Shown here: piece by piece, positions 19,366 through 28,148 of the stretch
Layout: each line of letters begins with the position of its first letter
Position numbering within the stretch: the stretch's first letter is position 1
Assembly (NCBI RefSeq): GCF_002077175.1
Contig: NZ_CP014943.1
Coordinates: forward strand, 2,604,001 to 2,668,000
Length of the DNA stretch: 64,000 bases
Origin: Colwellia sp. PAMC 21821
GTDB lineage: Bacteria > Pseudomonadota > Gammaproteobacteria > Enterobacterales > Alteromonadaceae
Direction: 5' to 3'
Notes under the pieces: model-generated
What the model was told of the DNA's origin: nothing
Seen by the model: the letters and a program-made list of their open reading frames with translations, nothing else
Databases searched by the model: none
Program-made: the position numbers and the translations under genes

Positions 19366-20196
19366 ATGTATATCATTGAATTTATCACGAATAATATCTC
19401 AACCCTTTTTGCATTGATTACCACAGGTGTATTTGCAGGGATTTTAGCTGGCTTACTCGGCGTAGGCGGCGGAATCGTCATCGTACCTGTATTATTTTTT
19501 TTGTTCCAGAGCTTTGGGGTATCACCAGAGACTGCAATGCTAGTTGCAACCGCAACTTCATTGGCGACTATAGTACCAACGTCTATTAGCTCAATTCGTT
19601 CCCACCACCAAAAAGGGAATGTTGATTTTGACCTACTCAAACGTTGGGCGGTATTTATTCTTATAGGTGTATTGGCGGGAAGTTGGTTGGTCACTCGCGT
19701 TGAAGGTACGATACTGACATTACTGTTTGGCGTGATAGCGGTATTATCAGCACTTAATATGTTGCTTAGAACAGGTAAGTCGGCACTGTATCAAAAGCTA
19801 CCGGGTACAGCAGGGCAAACGATCATGGGCACATCGATTGGTTTTTTCAGCTCTATGGTAGGGATTGGTGGCGGTACCATCTCAGTACCATTGCTCACTC
19901 TCTATAATTATCCTGCTCATAAAGCCATTGGCACGGCTGCGGCAATAGGGTTAATTATCTCCTTGCCTGGTGCATTAACCATGTTAACTTTAGGTAGTAC
20001 ACCTGTTGATGCTCCTGCGGGGACGTTTGGCTTGGTAAACCTAGCAAGCTTTGTTTGTATTGTGCCGCTAACCGTATTATTTGCTCCTGTTGGGGCTTCA
20101 TTGGCAGCAAAGTTAGACGCAGTAAGACTGAAGAAAATCTTTGCCTTCGTACTACTTTTTACCGGCTTACGCATGCTAGCGCAGCTATTTTTGTAA
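19366..20196 (+). CDS. TauE/SafE family sulfite/anion exporter-like permease
   Basis: Integral membrane protein of 276 residues with about eight helices. The duplicated family motif is visible twice: GVFAGILAGLLGVGGGIVIV near the start and GFFSSMVGIGGGTISVPLL in the middle. TauE/SafE members move sulfite, sulfoacetate or other organosulfur anions. Substrate here is unknown, but the methionine-synthesis neighbours and the shared intergenic region with metR favour a sulfur compound. It is convergent with mesD across a short repeat cluster. Confidence 0.85.
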   Translation: MYIIEFITNNISTLFALITTGVFAGILAGLLGVGGGIVIVPVLFFLFQSFGVSPETAMLVATATSLATIVPTSISSIRSHHQKGNVDFDLLKRWAVFILIGVLAGSWLVTRVEGTILTLLFGVIAVLSALNMLLRTGKSALYQKLPGTAGQTIMGTSIGFFSSMVGIGGGTISVPLLTLYNYPAHKAIGTAAAIGLIISLPGALTMLTLGSTPVDAPAGTFGLVNLASFVCIVPLTVLFAPVGASLAAKLDAVRLKKIFAFVLLFTGLRMLAQLFL

Positions 20197-20210
20197 GACT
20201 CTCGCTTCTT

Positions 20211-20304
20211 AGCTCTGAACTTTAATCATTTAACTTACAGCTTATAACTTACAGCTTACAGCTTGAAGTTCAGAGCTTGAAGTTCAGAGCTTGCAGCTCT
20301 GAAC
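20211..20304. repeat. Cluster of short direct and inverted repeats between tauE and mesD
   Basis: GAAGTTCAGAGCTT occurs twice in tandem (20265-20278, 20279-20292). AACTTACAGCTT occurs at 20232 and 20246. AGCTCTGAAC flanks the cluster at both ends and pairs with the GTTCAGAGCT inside the tandem copies. The region can fold into several hairpins and sits between two convergent genes, so it may end transcription or be an intergenic repeat element. Confidence 0.75.
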
Positions 20305-20311
20305 AAACCTA

Positions 20312-21385
20312 TTATTTAGCGAGCTCTTTTCGAATAATTTCCGCACCGGCACTTAACGCGTTTAATTTCCCTCTTGCTACCTCGCGAGGTAAAGGTGCCA
20401 TGCCGCAGTTAGTGCAAGGATAGAGCTTATCGGCATCTACATACTTAAGTGCTTCTCTAAGGGTTTTGGCGACTTCCTCTGGGGTTTCAATAGTGTTACT
20501 TGCAACATCAATAGCACCAACCATTACTTTTTTACCGCGAATAAGTTCCAGTAAATCCATTGGCACATGAGAGTTATGACATTCTAGCGAGATAATATCG
20601 ATACTAGATTTTTGCAATTTAGGAAACGCTTCTTCATATTGTCGCCACTGTGAGCCTAATGTTTTTTTCCAATCGGTATTGGCTTTGATGCCGTAGCCAT
20701 AGCAAATATGTACCGCGGTTTCACACTTTAGTCCTTCAATTGCTCGCTCTAAACACGCAATACCCCAATCATTAACTTCATCAAAAAACACATTAAAAGC
20801 AGGTTCATCAAACTGAATTATATCTACCCCTGCGGCTTCTAATTCTTTAGCTTCTTGATTCAGAATTTTGGCAAATTCCCAAGCGAGTTTTTCGCGACTT
20901 TTATAATGGTCATCATAAAGTGTATCAATCATGGTCATTGGGCCCGGCAAAGCCCACTTAATAGGCTGACTAGTTTGCTGGCGTAAAAGTTTGGCATCTT
21001 CAACAAAAACTGACTTAGGGCGAGAAACTGGGCCAACTACTGTAGGCACACTTGCCTCATAACGATCACGAATTTTAACCGTTCTACGATTCTCAAAATC
21101 TACGCCGGTAAGGTGCTCAATAAAGGTAGTTACAAAATGTTGGCGCGTTTGCTCACCATCACTGACAATATCAATGCCTGCTTGTTGTTGCTCATGCAAT
21201 GACACCAGTAAGGCGTCGTGTTTACCGTCAATTAATTCATCGCCTTGTAATTTCCAAGGTGACCATAGCGCTTCAGGCTCTGCAAGCCATGAAGGCTTAG
21301 GCAAACTGCCTGCAGTTGATGTTGGTAGTAATATTTTTTCTGTAAGGGTTTTGTTAGCTCTAGTTTTGTTGATAAGTGTTGTCAT
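20312..21385 (-). CDS. mesD: Folate-independent methionine synthase core protein MesD
   Basis: Short MetE-related protein of 357 residues. It keeps the catalytic barrel of cobalamin-independent methionine synthase and lacks the large N-terminal folate-binding half of MetE. The zinc ligands are visible: HIC (H226, C228), LEC (E268) and NCGMAPLP (C327). The MesD group, which always pairs with a DUF1852 protein (MesX), makes methionine from homocysteine without methylfolate and was described by Price and co-workers from fitness data; the methyl donor is not known to me. Here mesX lies 42 bp upstream on the same strand, so the pair fits exactly. Confidence 0.88.
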   Translation of the reverse strand: MTTLINKTRANKTLTEKILLPTSTAGSLPKPSWLAEPEALWSPWKLQGDELIDGKHDALLVSLHEQQQAGIDIVSDGEQTRQHFVTTFIEHLTGVDFENRRTVKIRDRYEASVPTVVGPVSRPKSVFVEDAKLLRQQTSQPIKWALPGPMTMIDTLYDDHYKSREKLAWEFAKILNQEAKELEAAGVDIIQFDEPAFNVFFDEVNDWGIACLERAIEGLKCETAVHICYGYGIKANTDWKKTLGSQWRQYEEAFPKLQKSSIDIISLECHNSHVPMDLLELIRGKKVMVGAIDVASNTIETPEEVAKTLREALKYVDADKLYPCTNCGMAPLPREVARGKLNALSAGAEIIRKELAK

Positions 21386-21427
21386 AATAAATACCGTTGT
21401 ACCTTTTTATTCATTTAGCTGTGTTAT

Positions 21428-22405
21428 TTAAAGCGCGTAACTAGCAGACCACTGCTGGAGTACTTTTTGATAAGGTTTGATGAAGTGCTCTTCAGCAAAT
21501 TTACCCTGTTTAATCGCTAACTTACTGCGCTCTTCTTTGTCATAAAAAATTTGCGTTAATGAATGATCTTGGTTCTTTAAATTGGGTTGATATACATTTC
21601 CGGCCACAGCATTGGCATTATAAATTTCAGGTCGGTAAATCTTTTGAAATGTTTCCATGGTGCTGATGGTACTTATCAATTCAAGGTTACTGTAATCATT
21701 AAGTAAATCGCCAAAGAAAAAGAAAGCTAAAGGTGCAACACTCTTAGGCGGCATAAAGTATCGAACTTGTAAGCCCATTTTTTTGAAGTATTGCTCAGTT
21801 AACGATGATTCATTAGGCTGATATTCAAAACCCAATAAAGGATGTTGATTGCCCGTTCGAAGATAAGTTTTGTTATCAGAAACACTTAAACAAATCACAG
21901 GTGTTTTTTTAAAGTGCTTTTTATACGTGGTTGAATTGACAAAATATTTGAAAAGCTTGCCATGTAAATCGCCAAAACCATCTGGAATGCTAAATTGAGT
22001 TTGGCCTTTATTATGTTCTGACAACAACACACTAAAATCATAATCTCGTACATAAGAAGAAAAATTATTTCCTACAATGCCCTCAATGCGTTCGCTGGTT
22101 TGATGATCAACAACCGTAGTTTTTAATACTTCAATCGACGGAAAAGCCTGTCCGCTGTGCTCAATATCTATATCAACAGAAATGATTTCAAGCTCGACAG
22201 AATAACGCTCGCCTTTGGGATTATCCCAATAGGCGAGGGCATTGAAGCTATTGTCGATCATCTTTAGCGCATTGCGTAAATTCTGTTGGCGGCTCTCACC
22301 TCTAGCCAAATTAGCAAAGTTAGTTGTAATGCGTGTATTGTCTGAAGGATGATAGTTCTCATTGAGACAAATGTTCTTAATCGTAAAAGTAAAATCTTGA
22401 TTCAT
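21428..22405 (-). CDS. mesX: DUF1852 protein MesX, partner of MesD
   Basis: The 325-residue partner required by MesD. Family features: an N-terminal FTFTIKNICLNENYHPSDNT, the conserved segment TNFANLARGESRQQNLRNAL, SVELEIISVDIDIE and the C-terminal QIFYDKEERSKLAIKQGKFA. The molecular role is not established; oxygen-dependent generation or delivery of the methyl group has been suggested for the family. It is the first gene of the mesX-mesD operon, with a MetR-type palindrome 34 bp ahead of its ATG. No signal peptide is seen, so the protein should be cytoplasmic. Confidence 0.87.
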   Translation of the reverse strand: MNQDFTFTIKNICLNENYHPSDNTRITTNFANLARGESRQQNLRNALKMIDNSFNALAYWDNPKGERYSVELEIISVDIDIEHSGQAFPSIEVLKTTVVDHQTSERIEGIVGNNFSSYVRDYDFSVLLSEHNKGQTQFSIPDGFGDLHGKLFKYFVNSTTYKKHFKKTPVICLSVSDNKTYLRTGNQHPLLGFEYQPNESSLTEQYFKKMGLQVRYFMPPKSVAPLAFFFFGDLLNDYSNLELISTISTMETFQKIYRPEIYNANAVAGNVYQPNLKNQDHSLTQIFYDKEERSKLAIKQGKFAEEHFIKPYQKVLQQWSASYAL

Positions 22406-22438
22406 GATGATTTAGTATCCAATTTCTGTAATAAAACC

Positions 22439-22451
22439 TGAATGTATTTCA
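22439..22451. promoter_or_regulatory. Putative MetR operator upstream of mesX-mesD
   Basis: TGAATGTATTTCA is an exact TGAA-N5-TTCA palindrome 34 bp before the mesX start. It has the same motif, and nearly the same distance from the start codon, as the site before metR. It ties the two operons into one regulon. Confidence 0.65.
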
Positions 22452-23083
22452 TGCTCTTTTTGAGCTTTGCAATTTCCTTTTCTGATTTTCTCTGTCAGTA
22501 GTCTGCTACAGTTTTTTTGGTTTATGCCTAAAGGCTTAATTGAAAACCAGCTGTAATAATGTCTAAAGTTAAAAGCAGAGTGTGTTTTATACGTGGTTAG
22601 TTACATGAAAAAAATTGATTTTATTTCATGAATCTATGATTTAAATTCATGAGTTTGTGTTTTTGTAAGTTTCGATAGTTAATGACTATTATTTCGGGAG
22701 GGGAGGGCGAGTCCACATTTCGTCTAAATCTGATTATTGATCAGTACTACTCTTGAGAATAATTATATTCTTTTGGAGTTATTAAAATGTGAATATTACC
22801 GCACGCCTTATTTCTTCGATAATAAGTTGAGTGGATAGGTAACGTTAGGCTGTAATGGTTGAGTAGATGTCGCTAATAGTAGAAGTCATTATTGATGTAA
22901 TTGCCGGGAGTGAGTCAAGAGTAGTCAATTATGTAACTATTCAGGCTGCATGGGTGAAACAAATAAAATTGCTTTGTCTTTCATTTAATAGTGCTGGAGA
23001 TGCACTAAATATGTTGGATTGAGTCAAAGCACTTAAGCTAAAACTCAATCCAAATATATATGTGGTTACCTATTTTTAATTTT
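22452..23083. other. Long non-coding stretch upstream of mesX
   Basis: About 630 bp with no convincing gene. Three CATGA boxes (22604, 22627, 22648) are spaced 21-23 bp, about two helical turns, and the first two form CATGAAA-N13-TTTCATG. A perfect 11-bp stem pairs 23014-23024 with 23043-23053. A 51-codon frame at 22867-23022 has no usable ribosome site. Its function is not apparent; it could carry further operator half-sites or gene remnants. Confidence 0.5.
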
Positions 23084-23115
23084 GAGAATAAAGTTTCTTA
23101 CAAAACTTTATTCTC
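23084..23115 (-). other. Strong hairpin beyond the RND pump gene
   Basis: A perfect 13-bp stem (GAGAATAAAGTTT / AAACTTTATTCTC) with a 6-base loop starts 10 bp past the pump stop codon. It lacks a T run on the minus strand, so it is more likely an RNA 3'-end stabiliser or processing site than a classical terminator. Confidence 0.6.
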
Positions 23116-23124
23116 AGGGAATAA

Positions 23125-26100
23125 CTACGCCGTTTCCTGCGGCGATATCTTCATAAATATTACATAGAGCACCGGAATTAAAATTAAGGTTAACAGCGTT
23201 GCGAATAGTAAACCAAAGACCAATACGACTGCCATAGACTGGAAGAAGGCGTCAAAATACAGCGGTATAACACCTAAAACAGTGGTGAGTGTGCCCATCA
23301 TTACAGGGCGCATTCTGCTGCTGGCTGAATCTACTACCGCGTCGAATCTTGCTTTACCTTGCTTTATTTCTACATCCATTTGGTCTACTAATACAATAGC
23401 ATTTTTAATCAGTAAGCCAGACAGTGAAAGTAAGCCTAATATACCCATAAACTCTAGCGGTATTTGTGTCGTAACTAGCCCAACGACCACGCCAATCAGT
23501 GCTAGCGGTACCACTAACCAGATAATTATCGGTTGTTTGATGGCGTTAAACAGCACGACCACAATGAGCACCATGGCTAATAAGCCTAGTGGGATAGTAG
23601 AGCCTAGCATTTCATTAGACTCTTTTGACTGTCCGTACTCACCATCCCATTCCAGCACATAACCGTCGGGTAATGAAATAGCTTCAATTTGAGGTTTAAT
23701 TCTATTGAAAACTTCGGATGCAAGTTGGCCCGATACCGGATCTGCTTGCGCCTTTATCGTCCATATTCTATCTTCACGTTTTAAAATTCCGTCGCGCCAA
23801 ATGGTTTTAAAGCCATCGGTCACTTGCGCTAATGGCACCGTTTTTCCGGTCAGTTGGCTCAGCACTTGAATGTTACTAATATCGGTTATCTGCAAACGCT
23901 CTTTTGCTGGTGCTCTAACAATGATCGGGATTAGTTCATCACCTTCACGATATAGCCCTACTGTTTGACCGGTAAAATTTTTCTGTAAGGCATCAGCAAT
24001 GGCTTTGCGATCAACCCCTGCTCGTTGTGCATTCACTGCTGAGTATTGCGGTTCAATTACTCTAACTCGTTGTCGCCAAGTATCCTTAATCGATAGCGCG
24101 CCACCGTCTTCAACCATAATGGTTTTGGCTTTACTTGCTAGGTCTCGCAGCACCGAAGGGTCTGGTCCTTTAAAGGTGGCCTCTATTTTGGAACCACCTC
24201 CTGGCCCCATAACAAAGCGCCATACCTTGCCTTGGGCATCAGGAAACGACTGGTCAATGTAGTTTTGTACTTGCGGTAACATCGTATCAAGCTTTTTGTA
24301 ATCATCGACTTTGGTCAGTATTTGCCCGTAAGAGCTGTTGGGTGACTCACTACCGTATATCAGCATAAAGCGAAGGCCACCACCACCAATCAATGTTTGT
24401 ACACCTTCAACACCTTCAAGCTTTTGAATATAGGCTTCTAATTGCAGCATATTCTTTTTGGTTTTTTCAATATCGGTGCCTTCAGGTAGCCAAAAGTCGA
24501 CGACCATCTGCGGCGTGGTTGACGCAGGGAAAAAGCCAGATTTAACGAATTTAAACCCCCACATTGAGGTGGCAAACATACCGATAACAATAGCTATGGT
24601 TAACCAACGATGATGCAGTGCACCCGTAATAAGGCGCTGATAACCCGACATGAGTATATTTGGTTTTTCTTGGCTTTTTTCAACACTTTTGTCTTGCTTA
24701 AACAGCATATAACAAAATAGCGGTGTTAGTGTTACAGCGAATAACCAACTGTATAAAAGTGATATTAAAATCACCCAAAACAAGTGTCCAGTAAACTCTG
24801 CGGTATCGCCTGGCGCTAAACCTATGGGGGCAAAGGCGACTATACCGACTAACGTCCCGCCCAATAAAGGCCATTTAGTTTGTTTGACGACTTCAGTCGC
24901 TACGGCTAATTTCTTCTGGCCTTTCTTGATGCCAACAAGCATGCCTTCAGTGACTACAATCGCGTTGTCTACCATCATACCCAAGGCAATAATCAGTGCG
25001 CCCAATGAGATACGGTGCATGGGTATGCCACTTGCATCCATAGTGGCAAGGGTGGCAAAAATGGTCAGTAGTAATACCGAGCCAATGACAATACCTGAGT
25101 TTAAGCCCATAAAAATAAGCAGGGTAACCATGACAATGATCAGGGCAACAATGACGTTGACAACAAAGTTATCTACTGAGGCCTGCACAACTTCGCCTTG
25201 ATGATAATATTCATGCACATCAATACCAATGGGTCGGCGGCTTTCTGCCTCAATAACCTTAGCGTCAACCCGATCATAGACCTTAACAACATTGGTACCT
25301 AAAACGCTTGCAACGCCAAGAGAAATAGCCGGTTTACCGTTATATCTAACCAGCTTGGTGGTTGGAGATTGAAAACCACGATAGACGTTGGCAATATCTT
25401 TTAAATAGATGGCTTTACCGTCACCGGTTGCGCTAATTAATAAATTTTTGATGGTATCAACAGAGTCGATTTCACCGGTAAGGTCGATAAACACTCTTTG
25501 CTCGCCAATTTGCGTGTTACCGGCGCTAACCATAGTGTTCTGTTTGTCTAGAATTGAGTAAATATTATTAATTGATACACCCAACGCGGCCACTTCTTCG
25601 CGGGCTATTTCAACAAATATTCCTTCTTGTTGGACTCCGGTCATGGCAACCTTCGCTACACCCTCAACCTGTAATATATCGCTCTGCAGGTTTTTTGCGT
25701 AAGCATGAAGCTCGTCAGGAGAATATCCCTCTGCGGTCAGCAAGTAGCTTAGCCCATAAACATCACCAAAATCATCTAATACTATCGGTGTTCCTACGCC
25801 CGGTGGCAGCGATGATTTGGCATCGTTAATTTTATTTCTGAGCTTGGTCCATATAATTTGTAATTCTGATTTTGTTTTTGAAAACTCAGACTTAATATCA
25901 ACTTTTATTTCGGATTTACCGGCTGAAGAGGTAGACGATATTGAGTCAACTTCTTGTAATTCTTGCAGGGCTCGCTCTAAACGTTCAGTGACTTCTTCTG
26001 CTACTTCTAACGGACTTGCACCCGGGTAAGGCACGAATATTTGAGCGGTACGTATGATGAATTCAGGATCTTCAAAACGTGCCATATTTTGATAAGAAGA

Positions 26101-26178
26101 AAAACCAAAAGCTATGGTCAAACAAATAATAATGACGCTAATGAGTTTATTTTGAATGGTTAACTTTGCAATATCCAA
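23125..26178 (-). CDS. RND-family efflux pump, inner-membrane permease
   Basis: Proton-driven exporter of about 1017 residues with the full RND plan: one helix, a large periplasmic loop (FEDPEFIIRTAQIFVPYPGA), six helices, a second loop and five helices. In the proton relay the TM4 motif reads GMMVDNAIVV: the usual second aspartate is asparagine. The TM10 lysine is kept (GLLIKNAIVLVDQ). Substrate unknown. TTG 26178 is preferred because AGGAG lies 7 bases upstream; ATG 26214 would add 12 residues and overlap the adaptor gene. No outer-membrane channel gene is adjacent, so TolC is probably shared. Confidence 0.93.
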   Translation of the reverse strand: MDIAKLTIQNKLISVIIICLTIAFGFSSYQNMARFEDPEFIIRTAQIFVPYPGASPLEVAEEVTERLERALQELQEVDSISSTSSAGKSEIKVDIKSEFSKTKSELQIIWTKLRNKINDAKSSLPPGVGTPIVLDDFGDVYGLSYLLTAEGYSPDELHAYAKNLQSDILQVEGVAKVAMTGVQQEGIFVEIAREEVAALGVSINNIYSILDKQNTMVSAGNTQIGEQRVFIDLTGEIDSVDTIKNLLISATGDGKAIYLKDIANVYRGFQSPTTKLVRYNGKPAISLGVASVLGTNVVKVYDRVDAKVIEAESRRPIGIDVHEYYHQGEVVQASVDNFVVNVIVALIIVMVTLLIFMGLNSGIVIGSVLLLTIFATLATMDASGIPMHRISLGALIIALGMMVDNAIVVTEGMLVGIKKGQKKLAVATEVVKQTKWPLLGGTLVGIVAFAPIGLAPGDTAEFTGHLFWVILISLLYSWLFAVTLTPLFCYMLFKQDKSVEKSQEKPNILMSGYQRLITGALHHRWLTIAIVIGMFATSMWGFKFVKSGFFPASTTPQMVVDFWLPEGTDIEKTKKNMLQLEAYIQKLEGVEGVQTLIGGGGLRFMLIYGSESPNSSYGQILTKVDDYKKLDTMLPQVQNYIDQSFPDAQGKVWRFVMGPGGGSKIEATFKGPDPSVLRDLASKAKTIMVEDGGALSIKDTWRQRVRVIEPQYSAVNAQRAGVDRKAIADALQKNFTGQTVGLYREGDELIPIIVRAPAKERLQITDISNIQVLSQLTGKTVPLAQVTDGFKTIWRDGILKREDRIWTIKAQADPVSGQLASEVFNRIKPQIEAISLPDGYVLEWDGEYGQSKESNEMLGSTIPLGLLAMVLIVVVLFNAIKQPIIIWLVVPLALIGVVVGLVTTQIPLEFMGILGLLSLSGLLIKNAIVLVDQMDVEIKQGKARFDAVVDSASSRMRPVMMGTLTTVLGVIPLYFDAFFQSMAVVLVFGLLFATLLTLILIPVLYVIFMKISPQETA

Positions 26179-26188
26179 AATAGCGCTC

Positions 26189-27259
26189 CTAAGATTTAGA
26201 CCAAGAGCTAACAATCATGCCCTCGGTTAAATAATTTGCACCTGCACCGACAATAGTTTCACCTGCATTTAAGCCACTGGTGATAACCAACTCTTCACCA
26301 ATACCGTCAGCAATAGTGACTGGAGCTTTGTTAACTTGCATTGAATCAGTGGATACTTTCCATACGTAGTGCTGGCCATTTTCTTGGAAAATAGCAAATG
26401 TTGGCACAGCAACGGTGTTAGCTTTTGACGGGCTAGAGAATTTAATTTGCAGGCTTGCATTCATGCCTGGCAAGATGTTTAAGCCTTCGGGCGCAGTAAA
26501 AACGAATCTAACTTCATAAGTTTGGCTGGCGCTATCAGCTTCAAGATTTGCACGTCTGTAAGTTGCATGAATAGGCTCATTAGGTGCCGCATCTAACAGC
26601 ACAAAAGCTTGTCTGTCGGTTCGTGTATTAACGGTGGCAACAATTGAGGCAGGAATATTCACGATTGCCTCCATTTGTCCTTTGCCAAACAAGGTTAAAA
26701 TATGTTGGCCTGGTGTAACATTCTCCAGTACTTTAACGGGTACTGCAGCTACTATTGCATCATAAGGAGCAATAAGCGTACTGTCGGTTATGGCTTTTTG
26801 AGCTGAATCATAAGTGGACTCAGCGACTTCTTTTTTTGATTTTAGTTGTTCTAAGTCGCGGGCAGATATTACGCCTGTTTTTGACAGGGTAGTGCCGCGA
26901 ATAAAGTCGCTTTCAGCGGCTTCAAACTGAGCTTTGGCAGAGTTTAACTGATTAACAAATCCGCGTTTCTCTAACGACGCTAATTCATCGCCTTTGGCAA
27001 CATCTTGCGCCGCAATAACATTCAATTTTTCCAGTTTACCGCCAACTTGAAAATTTAGCTTTGAGCTATGAACAGCATCGAGTGTCGCTGGGTAAGTAAA
27101 CACTCGCGATTCGTCGGCACTTGCAATGGTAATCAATTTAACCGGGCGCGGCGCGGCTGCAGTTTTTTCTGCTATCGGTTGTTCGCTACAACCGCTGATA
27201 AAAGCGAGTGCAGCTACACTTAATATGAATAAGCGCGATGAGTTAGATGTTATTGTCAT
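26189..27259 (-). CDS. RND efflux periplasmic adaptor (membrane fusion) lipoprotein
   Basis: HlyD-type adaptor of 356 residues linking the permease to the outer-membrane channel. The N-terminus MTITSNSSRLFILSVAALAF then ISGC is a lipoprotein signal, anchoring it in the inner-membrane outer leaflet. A biotinyl-lipoyl half-motif (KLNVIAAQDVAKGDELASL), a helical hairpin (residues about 95-150) and a beta-barrel domain follow. ATG 27259 is chosen over the frame start at 27325 because it gives this signal. The gene is first in the operon; the permease start lies about 10 bp after its stop. Confidence 0.92.
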   Translation of the reverse strand: MTITSNSSRLFILSVAALAFISGCSEQPIAEKTAAAPRPVKLITIASADESRVFTYPATLDAVHSSKLNFQVGGKLEKLNVIAAQDVAKGDELASLEKRGFVNQLNSAKAQFEAAESDFIRGTTLSKTGVISARDLEQLKSKKEVAESTYDSAQKAITDSTLIAPYDAIVAAVPVKVLENVTPGQHILTLFGKGQMEAIVNIPASIVATVNTRTDRQAFVLLDAAPNEPIHATYRRANLEADSASQTYEVRFVFTAPEGLNILPGMNASLQIKFSSPSKANTVAVPTFAIFQENGQHYVWKVSTDSMQVNKAPVTIADGIGEELVITSGLNAGETIVGAGANYLTEGMIVSSWSKS

Positions 27260-27332
27260 ATTGAATTTTCCATTTTGATAGCCGCTTAAGTAAGCGACTA
27301 GTTTTACAGTGGTCGACACTAGCAACCAAGGT

Positions 27333-27977
27333 TTAAAAAAATGAGCGTATGGTGTTAACTACCATATCTACACCTATGCTAATGAGAAAGAACCCCATTA
27401 CTTTTGTCATGGCTAAAATACCGTTAACCCCCATAAATTTGACGACTTTAGTCGCGGCGCTTAATACTATCCAGCAAATAAGTGCAGCCGCAGCAATACC
27501 GACTATAACAACGATGTAGCCATATAATTCGTCTTGCAAAGTCTCGGCGGTATTTATTCTTGCTGCCATGGCAATCACAACAGATATAGCGCCAGGGCCA
27601 CTCATAGAAGGCATTGCTAGCGGCATAAATGCAATATCATTTGCGGTTGTTTGTTGAGCAGTGCTACCCGGCATGGATATTGGCGCAGGAAACAGCATTC
27701 TAAAGCCTAGATAGCCAATAATGAGTCCGCCCGCAATACGAAGAGAAGTGAGCTCAATACCAAAAAATGCGAGTAATTGCACACCAAATATTAAAAAAAC
27801 GCTCAACAGCAAAAACATATAAAGCGTGGCTAAATTGACTGCTTTTTGTCGTTCTTGCTTACTAAAATCTTGGGTAAGCGATAAAAACATCGGCGCAGTC
27901 GAAAAAGGATTAGCGATTGGAATAAGTGCGGCAACCACGAGTAAAATATAACTTAAAAATTGTAGAACTTGTTCCAT
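27333..27977 (-). CDS. MarC-family integral membrane protein
   Basis: Six-helix membrane protein of 214 residues from the MarC/NAAT family, annotated as amino-acid transporters but functionally uncertain. Signature segments are LIPIANPFSTAPMFLSLT near the start, IAGGLIIGYLGFRML, and AMPSMSGPGAISVVIAMA in the middle. GAGGTG before ATG 27977 sets the start. It lies 73 bp upstream of the RND adaptor on the same strand, so it may lead that operon. Confidence 0.88.
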   Translation of the reverse strand: MEQVLQFLSYILLVVAALIPIANPFSTAPMFLSLTQDFSKQERQKAVNLATLYMFLLLSVFLIFGVQLLAFFGIELTSLRIAGGLIIGYLGFRMLFPAPISMPGSTAQQTTANDIAFMPLAMPSMSGPGAISVVIAMAARINTAETLQDELYGYIVVIVGIAAAALICWIVLSAATKVVKFMGVNGILAMTKVMGFFLISIGVDMVVNTIRSFF

Positions 27978-28148
27978 TTTTTGGCACCTCAACTACGGGC
28001 TTTAGGTTATTAAAGACCATAAATAATAAATTATCCTGAAATTATTCATCAGTATTAAGCTGAATAGTCGAACATACTCTACCTTACCTTTATATTAATA
28101 GAGGTTAGAGTAATAGCTCTAGCTCAAGGGATTGTACACCAAGCAACT

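Noticed and set aside
19155-19694. A 179-codon frame on the minus strand overlapping tauE
   Set aside because: Shadow of the tauE reading frame; the predicted protein is composition-biased and lacks any motif.
22867-23022. A 51-codon frame upstream of mesX
   Set aside because: No usable ribosome site (only a weak GAG close to ATG) and no recognised family; left inside the non-coding entry.
23084-23115. The strong hairpin after the RND gene taken as a rho-independent terminator
   Set aside because: No T run follows on the minus strand, so it is listed only as a hairpin.
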